From Leishmania martiniquensis (lineage: Eukaryota > Euglenozoa > Kinetoplastea > Trypanosomatida > Trypanosomatidae): a DNA stretch of 64,000 bases. The stretch spans positions 67,001 through 131,000 of the forward strand of contig NC_090145.1 of NCBI RefSeq assembly GCF_017916325.1. Direction: 5' to 3'. Of the stretch, positions 51,012-59,147 are shown piece by piece. The stretch's first letter is position 1; every line of letters starts with the position of its first letter. The position numbers were made by a program, and so were the translations under genes. The notes beneath the pieces are model-generated. The model saw only the letters and a program-made list of their open reading frames with translations, was not told the origin of the DNA and did no database searches.

Positions 51012-51893
51012 ATGCTTACGGCGCAGCTGTGTGGCTCTCGCGCCGCCACAGCCATGACAAGGTCTTGCCAACGTTTTCTGCGTCGACGGCGACAGCGGTC
51101 GGCCTGCCCTATGGCCTCCTCTGCCGTCGTTGAGACCGCCCTCGCGACGCAACGGGCGTGCAAAGGCGATTACGGCTTCAATGTGTTTCACAACTCAAAC
51201 CCACAGCACGGCGGCAGCTATGCCCGACACGAGCGGCGCATGCGCGAGGACGAAGTGGAGGATTTCTTGAAGTCCGTCAAACACTGGCGGCCTGTCTACG
51301 AGGACGTGGCCGACGGCGACCTCGCGGGTGCCGCGCGGGTCGTGGAGCCCGGCGATGGCGCCGCGGCGAACGCGTCGTCTCCGCCGGCCTTCGCCTCTGC
51401 CACGGAGCCGCCGACGCCGTCGCCCTCGCGCATGGGCGAGGAGGCCATCATGCGGGTCTTTCACTTTGAGACGTTTCGTGAGGCATACCTGTTCATGGGG
51501 CGACTGTGGGCCTTCTGCTATGGCACGGACAAATACCCGCACGTCACGTGGGAGGGGACGGCCATCACCGTCTACCTCTACTCGCCATCCTTTCGGGGCC
51601 TCAGCAAGCGAGAGGCGCGCGTGGCGGCGTTCTTGAATGACCAGTACAACATGACCCGGAAGAGCAAGTGGCAGCAGCGGCGTATCGTGGAGGGTATTGT
51701 GCGGAGGGCGACGGTGGAGGAGCTTCTTGGCGAGGAGGTGGCGGCGCACCTTGTGCACCGGCAGACCCTACGCTCAGCACCACTGCAGGAGATGAAAGAT
51801 GGACTGCGCAGCTGGCGCAGCGCCATTGGGTCACCGCTGCGCCGCCCCAGCAGCAGCGGCAATGATGGAGAAGGCGGCGCCACAGGAGCGTGA
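51012..51893 (+). CDS. PCD/DCoH-like (pterin-4a-carbinolamine dehydratase fold) protein, probably mitochondrial
   Basis: 293 residues from ATG 51012 (a CCACCATG context). The first ~50 residues are rich in Arg, Ala, Ser and Gln without acids (RSCQRFLRRRRQRS), a strong mitochondrial import signal. Residues ~150-213 match the PCD fold: FETFREAYLFMGRLWAFCYGTD, then KYPHVTWEGTAITVYLYS, then GLSKREARVAAFLN, paralleling human DCoH '[34 protein letters not shown]'. The active enzyme needs the HH pair and a third His. Here the pair is K174-Y175 and the third position is A184, so dehydratase activity is doubtful. The fold may serve in protein binding instead. ATGs at residues 15 and 34 would shorten the leader. 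Confidence 0.7.
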   Translation: MLTAQLCGSRAATAMTRSCQRFLRRRRQRSACPMASSAVVETALATQRACKGDYGFNVFHNSNPQHGGSYARHERRMREDEVEDFLKSVKHWRPVYEDVADGDLAGAARVVEPGDGAAANASSPPAFASATEPPTPSPSRMGEEAIMRVFHFETFREAYLFMGRLWAFCYGTDKYPHVTWEGTAITVYLYSPSFRGLSKREARVAAFLNDQYNMTRKSKWQQRRIVEGIVRRATVEELLGEEVAAHLVHRQTLRSAPLQEMKDGLRSWRSAIGSPLRRPSSSGNDGEGGATGA

Positions 51894-52185
51894 GACAGGT
51901 GGCAAAGAGGAACGATGGGTGGCACTCTCTGCGTAGAGGGCTCTGTGCGTTCGACTACCTTTCTGCAGCCCCATCGCCGCTGGGTGCATGCCGCACCCGC
52001 TTGCCTCTCTTTCGGCATACTCCGCGTGCCGCCTTTCCTCTCTTGGCTCGCGGCTCCTCTGCGCGTCTTGTGTTTTTTTTGGGCCGCTCGTAGTCCACCA
52101 GAAGCGCGCTGGTGTACCACCAAGAGTCACACGAGTGAGACGTGAAGAGCGTGGAGGCTCGCGCACCCGCTGAGCCCGTGCTCTT

Positions 52186-52248
52186 TGCCTGTCTGCTTGT
52201 CTGCCTGCCTGTCTGTCTGTCTGTGTGTGTGTGTTTGTGTGTCTGTGC
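52186..52248. repeat. CTGT/CTGC tetranucleotide and TG microsatellite
   Basis: Repeated CTGC, CTTG and CTGT units grade into a TG run, in the PCD-like gene's 3' spacer. A similar tract is at about 2162-2202. Confidence 0.75.
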
Positions 52249-52617
52249 TCCGTAGTGCTTATCCTCGTCCGGGTATCAGCTGTCTCTGCTGTTTTCCACC
52301 CTTACTCACACTCTCATGAATGTTCGTATCTCTTGCCGTTTCCTGTGCGGTGCGCTTACTGTTGTGTGTGCTCTCTCTCTTCGCGTCTGTGTGTTGGTGT
52401 GTGTGCTCCATTGCCCAACACACACGAACACGGGCCAGTGACGGCATCGTAGCTTTGGAGGAACACACCTCACTTGACCTTGTATACACACTCGCCTCGC
52501 CCTGCCTTACCTCTGCCCCTTTGTAACACACCCGCACCAATTCAAAGACGAAGCACATGCGGTGAGCCGTATCTGCACAAAAACCTTCGCCACACACGTG
52601 CTATACCTCTTACTGCC

Positions 52618-52619
52618 AG
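52618..52619 (+). promoter_or_regulatory. Possible spliced-leader acceptor AG for the small membrane protein gene
   Basis: TATACCTCTTACTGCCAG ends here, about 125 bases before ATG 52744; the upstream pyrimidine tract is short. Inferred. Confidence 0.35.
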
Positions 52620-52743
52620 GTTCTCCGTCACCGGACGTTCACCGATCGAGAGAGAGCGAGAGCACACACACACACGCACACAGGGTGTGTAAAACAATAA
52701 AAAAGTCGAGAGAAGGCAGCGGCGATCCGAAAGAGAAAGCACC

Positions 52744-53133
52744 ATGCCAAGGCCAAACTTCAACGATGTCATTCACAGCCGCCCCTTTCCCCTCACACTG
52801 ACGGTCCTGAACATTCTCGGCTCCTTCGCCTGCGGCACCTATACGCTCTTCCTGTTTATTACGCACAGATACCATGACATTCGCACCTTCGCCGCGCTCC
52901 TCTACCTGCTGGGGTTTTCGATAGTGATCCCCTCGGCGGAGTTGGGATTGATGAACCACCCGCTTCTAGCAGGCGTTGCCCGTTTTATCGTCGCACCTAT
53001 CGGCCGCGCCTTCCTGTGCATCTTCATGGGCGGTGTGATCCTCGGCAATGGCATCGGCGGCTGGATTGTGGGCATTTACCTCTTGGCCATCGGCGTTCTC
53101 AACATCAGTGCGGCGTGCATCCTGAAGACTTAG
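52744..53133 (+). CDS. Small four-span membrane protein, COPI-associated/TVP15-like
   Basis: 129 residues from ATG 52744 (ACCATG). Four hydrophobic spans fill the protein: ~16-41 (LTLTVLNILGSFACGTYTL), ~51-72 (FAALLYLLGFSIVIPSAEL), ~80-103 (RFIVAPIGRAFLCIFMGGVI) and ~108-128 (GWIVGIYLLAIGVLNISAA). The glutamate after span 2 and the 'GR-A-F-L-C-I-F-M-G' pattern resemble the COPI-associated family to which yeast Tvp15 belongs. Those are Golgi/trans-Golgi vesicle proteins of unclear mechanism. There is no cleavable signal peptide. The length fits the family (~130-150). The assignment is by eye and moderate. Confidence 0.8.
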   Translation: MPRPNFNDVIHSRPFPLTLTVLNILGSFACGTYTLFLFITHRYHDIRTFAALLYLLGFSIVIPSAELGLMNHPLLAGVARFIVAPIGRAFLCIFMGGVILGNGIGGWIVGIYLLAIGVLNISAACILKT

Positions 53134-54531
53134 GCACGCGACACTCGTGTCGCCGGTCTCAGCGGCGGTAGCGGCCTCGCCCAAAAAGGGGGTTAGAGGA
53201 TTCAGAGGGGGCGGGGGCGGAGCCGCGGGTGATGCATGGGGAGCGGAGCGACTTCATGGGCGCTCGGCTGTAAGGCCATTTCTTTCGCCCTGCATGGCCA
53301 GCATCCATTCCTGCACGCTTTCTCCTGCCGCCGACAGTCGACGCACCACGCACACAGATCGAACTCATTGCCCCTTTTTTGCTGTCTGCGTTCTTTTTTT
53401 TCTTTGTTTGGCCCCTTCAGGCTGCCGTGGCTTCTTTGGCTCTCTCCCCCCTTCGCCACATCCCCACGCCTCTTTCCCTCCCTCGACTTTGTGATTGTGT
53501 GTGTTGATGAAAGGCACTGCACCCCCTTTTCGGTGTGGCTCTCTGCCTCACGTGTCTCTTCCGGCTGGCCTCGAGAGGGGAAGGCGAGGGGCTGGGACAC
53601 GCGTTGAAGGGAGAAGTCGCGGCTTCTTGATGTTCCTCTGCAGAGTACCGGCGGGTTGTTCGTCGTTCCACCTTCATGTGCCCCCCCTCCCACCCACTTC
53701 CTCACGCTCTCCCCCTGCGGCAATGTCTATGTCGCCCCGGCGAGTAGCAGCAGCGGACTGGGGGCGCGTCTGCAGATGTATCCGCGGGGCGTGAGAGGCC
53801 GAAAGCCCGTTAGACGGCTACGCCTTGGGCGTCTGCTTGGGTGGATCGAGCGGCAGACAGGCGGGGGCGGGAAAAGAGGCCAGTGGAACTGACGGTAGTG
53901 ATCGAGGGGCTTCATCCGTCTCCCTGCCCCCTTGCGCTCGGTTGGTGCCCCACGCTGCTGCCAGTGCTGCCGCTGGAGAAGTGCCGACGCCACGTTTTAA
54001 TGGCGGCGATTTCATCTCTGTTTAGGTGCGCGTCTGGTTGTGTAAGTGTATGTGTGTGCGCCGTACACAACGACAAACAATTGAGCGAGCCCTCGCTCAC
54101 AAGGGAAAGCATACGGAGCACAATGAGTGCCGACCCTATACTGTGCGCCATGCCCAACGGGGCGTATCAGGGCCCGTCCGCAGGAGAGGCAGCAACAGGA
54201 TTGGCCCCTCCGCTCTCTCCCTGCCCTGTATGTATACATACCTATATGTCTATGCGTATGTGTGCTGTCCCCCCTCATCACATAGACGTGTGTGCTCATG
54301 TGCGGACGCGTGCTGCCATTGAACCTTCTTCGCTTCGACTGTGTACTTCTCTCTCCCCCTCTCCACCATCACCCACACACACGTCGTCCGTAACAATACA
54401 CACACACACACACAGAGACAGACAGACGCAGACGCGCCTCCGTGCACAGCGGCAACATCGTTCCAGCGCACGCATCGCTGTTCTTTTTGCGTTAACCGCA
54501 GAAGCGGCAACGGCTGTTGGAGTGCGATAGA
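53134..54531. other. Spacer, no gene recognised
   Basis: About 1.4 kb with CT-rich blocks and CA runs (54400-54413). TGTATGTATACATACCTATATG lies at about 54228-54249. No convincing coding frame is seen. Confidence 0.55.
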
Positions 54532-57441
54532 ATGCCTTCCTCTTATGCTTCAGGCGCCCCCTCCGATGCGCCCGACAACGAGGGGGCGCACGCTGCGCGT
54601 TGCACGCGGTCCCCATCCTCCCGGTCTTCCTCCGCCAGTGGAAGTCAACGCAGGAGCCACAGTTTGCCGTCTGCGTCGACACGGTCGGGGAGCCCCGTCA
54701 TCGTTGGCGCCACGTCATCAGCTCGCACAGAAGGCACTAAGAGGTCTCGGCGTAAGAAAGCGCGGCAGGAAACGGACGCCGTCAGGGCGGCGACGACATC
54801 AAACGCGCAGTCACCGCAACCGCGCGACCCCCACCTGCTAGGCCATGCGGCTGCCGCGCCAAGCCTGTTGGGGCAGGCTTTCTCCGAAGTGGAGCTGCAG
54901 TTCCAGCTTGAGCAAGACCGTGCGCAGCGATCCACGCTTACCCCGCGCGACATCGCCAACCTCATCCTCTGGAGCGTGCCGACACCCGTCCCCATCATCG
55001 AGTCGCCACGCATTTTCTTTATCAAGAACAAATCGCGCGTACGTAACACCGTCGTAGTCTATGTGAACGGCTGGTCGTATGATGAGATGCTGTGCACCGG
55101 CGTTGGTCTCCCGCGAGCGCGTGGTGAGGCGCACTGTGGCAGCGTTCCCCGTGGGGAAGGAACTGTATCACACTTGACAGCTGGGGAGGCCAGCACGACG
55201 GCGCACGCTGCGGAGAGCACCACAGCAGTGACCAATGCGAGGGGGGCCGATCAGGGCGATCCGGCTGCGCACTGGGTCAAAGAGCTTTGCGGCGCGATGC
55301 TGAGCCCGGTGCGCGAGGGTCGATGCTGGGCGCGCTCGGGCCGAGGAGCGGGCTGTACTGGCGGAGTGCAGTACTGCCCGCTCTTTATTCCAAGTACCCG
55401 CAACGAGCTAGAGAAGGACCTGTGGTGGCGCAACGACGCCCCGCGCCGACCGGGGACCTCTTCGGCCGCCACATCCGCATCACCGGACCACTGCCGCCCA
55501 CGAGGCCGTCGCATCGGCGGGGTCGGGGAGGCGATGGATGCCGACCGCACGAACCCCGCCGTCGAGGATGCCCGTGGCGTCGGCTCCATGTTCCAGCAAG
55601 CGATGCAGGTCCATGCGAAGGGTTCAGGCTCCGGCGACGGCGCGGCCTCTGCGGAGAGCTCGCCTACGGCCGCCTCACCGCGGGCGCCGGCCTCACCCAC
55701 CTTGTCGTCGGCCACCTTCCAGCAGCATGCGCACCTCTGGAAGAATACAACTCTTCTCCGGCAGTACGCCTTGCACCTTCCGGAGCACACGGCTCAGCTG
55801 CAGGAGTTGGGCTTCACCCTCGCGCCTCCAGAGGAGTTGACGGACGCCGCCGCCGCAGAGGGCAGGGACGCCGGGGCGGATGAAGAGGCGACGGCCCCGC
55901 AGAACCACGGCAGAGAAGAGGGAGCGGAAGAGGCGGTATGGCTCAGTTTCGCAGCGCCTGCCACTGCTGAAGCAACGAGCGGCATCGCATCGGCAACGGT
56001 AGCGGCGAAGGTTGTCGCCTTCGACTGCGAAATGGTACAGGTAGAGGGCGGTGAGAGTGCGCTGGCTCGCGCGACGGTGCTAGATGTACTCACGGGCGGC
56101 GTTGCACTGGACATGCTTGTCAAGCCGCGTCAGCGCGTTACGGACTACCGAACTCGCTTCAGCGGCATTGACGCGGCGACGCTTGATTCGGTCTCGAACA
56201 CCCTTGCAGAGTGTCAGCACGCGCTACGGCGCATCATCGACACAGAAACCTTCGTCGTCGGGCACAGCCTGGAGAACGACTTCAAGGCCTGCAAGTTCAT
56301 TCCTAACTGCTACGTGCTCGACACCACGTGGCTGTTCCCACATCCGGCGGGGCTGCCGTACAAGAACGCCTTGCGTTTCCTTGCACAGCGCTACCTCCAA
56401 CGGCGCATCCAGCAAGGCTCGCACGACAGCGCCATCGACGCCCTGGTGAGCGCCGAGCTGACGCAGCTGAAGCTAATAAACGGCCCTTCTTTCGGCTTAC
56501 GACCGCGCGTGAGCGTTTTGGGCCTCATCGCCGAAGCGGCTGGCAGTGGTGTCGATAACGTCAGCGGAGGGAACGGGCTGAAAAGGCGAGCTGGGGCAGG
56601 GCCGACTATTCAGCTTCACCTCTTCGATGACGCCGTCAGCCTCAGCTCTCTCCTACCCGCCCCCCAGAGGAGCAGCGCTGCCTCTACGACGCACGGAGCG
56701 GCCAGTGGCGACACGGAGTCGAGCGCACCTCCCGCATCTTCTGCCAACTCCGGTCGTATTGATGCCGTGCCCGTGCGCCACGACGAGGACGGGATGCGCA
56801 AAGCTGTGCGTGCGCTGCGGCGCCGTGCGAGTCAGCTGGCCTGCGAAGCCGCCGCGGCTGTCAACGGCGCTAATGAAAGCGGTATGGAAACGGAGACGCA
56901 GAGCTTTGCTCTGTTCTGGGTTCAGCTGACGCAGACAAGGGTGTGTGTGGTTCAGCCGCCAACGCCGCCCCCTGCCGTGGAAGCAGAAGCGAAGAGCGCG
57001 AATGCCGGGAGCCCAGCGCGCGCTGGCGACCCTGGCAGCTGTGACACGAGCTCGGCTTACACGTCGGAGCCTTTCCGCACGGTCCACGACACGAACCGAC
57101 GTGTGCTGCGCATCATCGAGGCGTGCCCAGATGAGACGCTCATCGTCGTGCTGACGGGCCGCTGCGATGGGGAAGCTGGAGGAAACCACTTCTCGCGAGC
57201 GCAGGGCACCTGCTTTGCATTCGTCAAGGACGGCAGCGCCCCTGGCCCGCGCGCAGAGGAACTGGCTAAGGTGACGGACGAGAACAGCGCGAGCGCACTG
57301 CTGCGTGCGTTGGCCGCACCCAATGCCCCTCATGACACGCCGCTGCAGTGCCCGAGTGCTCCGGCGACGGCTGCAGCACCGCATGATGTGGAGAGCAAAA
57401 CTGCTATGGATAGCACACTTCCCGCCTGCCAGCAGCAGTAA
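54532..57441 (+). CDS. RNA exonuclease of the REXO1/REX4 (DEDDh) type
   Basis: 969 residues from ATG 54532. The exonuclease domain occupies ~490-650 with all five DEDDh residues: D498 and E500 in AFDCEMV, D583 in HSLENDFKACK, and H631 with D636 in HDSAIDA. VLDTTWLFPH and LPYKNALRFLAQRYL are typical of REXO1/REX4/ISG20 proteins, 3'-5' exonucleases that trim rRNA, 5S rRNA and tRNA precursors, usually in the nucleus. The ~490-residue N-terminus has a basic Ser/Arg-rich start, possibly nuclear-targeting, a folded-looking part (IANLILWSVPTPVPIIESPRI), and Gly/Ser/Ala-rich linkers. The ~320-residue C-terminus also contains a folded segment (ALFWVQLTQTRVCVVQPP; NRRVLRIIEACPDETLIVVL). It is far longer than REX4 (about 290 in yeast) and nearer REXO1 in size. 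Confidence 0.9.
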   Translation: MPSSYASGAPSDAPDNEGAHAARCTRSPSSRSSSASGSQRRSHSLPSASTRSGSPVIVGATSSARTEGTKRSRRKKARQETDAVRAATTSNAQSPQPRDPHLLGHAAAAPSLLGQAFSEVELQFQLEQDRAQRSTLTPRDIANLILWSVPTPVPIIESPRIFFIKNKSRVRNTVVVYVNGWSYDEMLCTGVGLPRARGEAHCGSVPRGEGTVSHLTAGEASTTAHAAESTTAVTNARGADQGDPAAHWVKELCGAMLSPVREGRCWARSGRGAGCTGGVQYCPLFIPSTRNELEKDLWWRNDAPRRPGTSSAATSASPDHCRPRGRRIGGVGEAMDADRTNPAVEDARGVGSMFQQAMQVHAKGSGSGDGAASAESSPTAASPRAPASPTLSSATFQQHAHLWKNTTLLRQYALHLPEHTAQLQELGFTLAPPEELTDAAAAEGRDAGADEEATAPQNHGREEGAEEAVWLSFAAPATAEATSGIASATVAAKVVAFDCEMVQVEGGESALARATVLDVLTGGVALDMLVKPRQRVTDYRTRFSGIDAATLDSVSNTLAECQHALRRIIDTETFVVGHSLENDFKACKFIPNCYVLDTTWLFPHPAGLPYKNALRFLAQRYLQRRIQQGSHDSAIDALVSAELTQLKLINGPSFGLRPRVSVLGLIAEAAGSGVDNVSGGNGLKRRAGAGPTIQLHLFDDAVSLSSLLPAPQRSSAASTTHGAASGDTESSAPPASSANSGRIDAVPVRHDEDGMRKAVRALRRRASQLACEAAAAVNGANESGMETETQSFALFWVQLTQTRVCVVQPPTPPPAVEAEAKSANAGSPARAGDPGSCDTSSAYTSEPFRTVHDTNRRVLRIIEACPDETLIVVLTGRCDGEAGGNHFSRAQGTCFAFVKDGSAPGPRAEELAKVTDENSASALLRALAAPNAPHDTPLQCPSAPATAAAPHDVESKTAMDSTLPACQQQ

Positions 57442-57953
57442 GCCGTGGCGGCCGAGGTAGGATAACCTCTCATGTGCATCAGCCTTTTCGGGGCGACTGC
57501 CGCCCTGTGCCGAGCTCCATTTTTCATGCTCACTCCCACGCCCGCTGCCCCGCCCCGCCCCCCCCCCACGCCCTCGGCTCTCTCTCCTCCTCATCAAGCA
57601 GTGGAACACGTGAGGCCATGGGTGGCGGCTGAGCATCTCCTGCCTCCTCGCGGTGAAAGAGAGGGGACAGCAGTAACATTAAAAGCAGGTGAGAAAAAAA
57701 AGAGATTTCGCGCGGCAGGGAAGGAGAGGGGTCTCACTCAGCACACTGCGCGCTTAGCCGTTCCTCCCTCCATCTCCTTGCCTGCCTTTCACCGGTTTCG
57801 GATGAAGCGCGCGCTACCGAGGTCGGCGGCGTATCTGAACGCCTGCTGATGTGCCGGTATGAGCCCCTCCATCCCCGAATTGGAGCCCTCTCTGCGACCC
57901 TGTTGATTCTCACTGGTGCCGGCGGCATCTGCTCGGCTCACTGAAGACTTTTT

Positions 57954-58595
57954 GAGGGGAGAGGGGCAGTTGAGTGTGTGCGGTATCGCCAGGGGCCCGA
58001 CGCTCAACTCTCTCTCTCTGTGAGTGTGGTTGTGTGTGTGTGTGTGTGTGTGTGCTGTGGGGGGTGGGGATGGTGGTGGCGCCAAGCAGCCCCTCCCCTG
58101 CCACTGCAGAGCCACTTGTGGCGGCGACGCAGGGCTGTGTGCGCACAGCGTAGGGAAGTCAGAGCGATGCACCGCAGCAGATGTTGGCGGCCAGGGCGTG
58201 GATGGCGCGGTGCTGGAGCGACGCGCGACTGTGTGCGCACATCTGTACCGCCCGTATGGCGTGCGGCACCTGAGCGTGACGCGGGCGCGTCTCTGCCGGG
58301 CCGTGCTCAGCTCAGTGGCGCGAAGGTGCCTGAGCCGCCCCTCCGAGAGGGATGCGCCGGGCGGCGGCCACCATCATGGGTGCGGTCGTGCGCTGACCTT
58401 CGAGGCGGTGGTGGGTAAGGGCTCGCGCGGGGGGAGGGCGAGCATCGAGGACGGAGCCGGCGCATTGCTGTGACGCGACTCCTAGCGCTGCTTCGCACCA
58501 CCGCGAGGCGACACGGGCCTGTATGTGTGTGACGGACGCGGCGGCGGGCGGGGCTGCACTTCATGCTCTGTGCGCTGCAGAAGAGAGGGACGTTG
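57954..58595. repeat. Dispersed repeat copy C (candidate SIDER-type retroposon), full length
   Basis: About 642 bases with the same start (GAGGGGAGAGGGGCAGTTGA) and end (GAGAGGGACGTTG) as copy A. The TG tract has 12 units (58031-58054) against 8 in A and B. One G replaces A in TGTGCGCTGC near 58572. Flanking sequences differ completely from those of copy A, which fixes the element boundaries. Confidence 0.78.
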
Positions 58596-58667
58596 ATCGT
58601 AAATAATTTCTTCGGTTTTCTGCTGTCCGCTCTGTGGTGGGCATCCCACGCTGTCATTGCTCATCGT

Positions 58668-58698
58668 GGTGGTGGTGCCGCACACCGCCACCACCACC
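58668..58698. repeat. Inverted repeat of GGT/ACC triplets
   Basis: GGTGGTGGTG, an 11-base loop, then CACCACCACC; a perfect 10-bp stem made of simple triplets, 73 bases after repeat copy C. Confidence 0.6.
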
Positions 58699-59147
58699 GT
58701 TTTCTCTCTCCCTGTGTAAGTGTATGAGAGGGTGGTGTCGTGGAATGCAGTCACACACACACACAGAAGAGATAACACAGCTTCCTGCAGAGTCGTCGAC
58801 CCGCTGTCAGACATCGAGACGGGTTTCGCGGTGAAGACGCAGTTTGCTGTCCCGTCGTCACTCCGTTCGTGACAGTCGCCGCACTTCTTGTGCATCACTG
58901 CTCGCCTCTGTACACCCCTTCGCGTGTCTTGGCGGTGGTGGAAAGGCCGGCGGGGGCTGCCGATGCATTCGTCCTCCCTATTCTCCTGTCACCCCCTCCC
59001 TCTCATCCCTCACGCCTCTTGTCTTCGGTGACGTGCCAAGGGCCTCAGCCCTTGCTCTCGCTGGCCCGTCTTCCGCTCTATCCCTCCTTCCAAGATCACC
59101 GTCATTATTCGCGCTGTCCCTGCTCCACGGATTCACATCTACGTGCC

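Larger units (their letters stand above)
51894..52743. other. Spacer, no gene recognised
   Basis: About 0.85 kb; contains a CTGT/CTGC/TG microsatellite at about 52186-52248 and CA runs before the next gene. Confidence 0.55.
57442..59147. other. Spacer containing repeat copy C
   Basis: About 1.7 kb. Repeat copy C occupies 57954-58595 and a GGT/ACC hairpin lies at 58668-58698. The remainder is CT-rich. No gene recognised. Confidence 0.6.

Noticed and set aside
52186..52248. Regular short repeats that might suggest an array
   Set aside because: Simple tetranucleotide/TG microsatellite without spacers; a CRISPR array is not expected in a eukaryotic nuclear genome.
56653..57636. 327-residue open frame on the minus strand
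   Set aside because: It overlaps the end of the REXO-type gene in antisense; low-complexity Arg/Gly/Ser composition and no recognisable motif.
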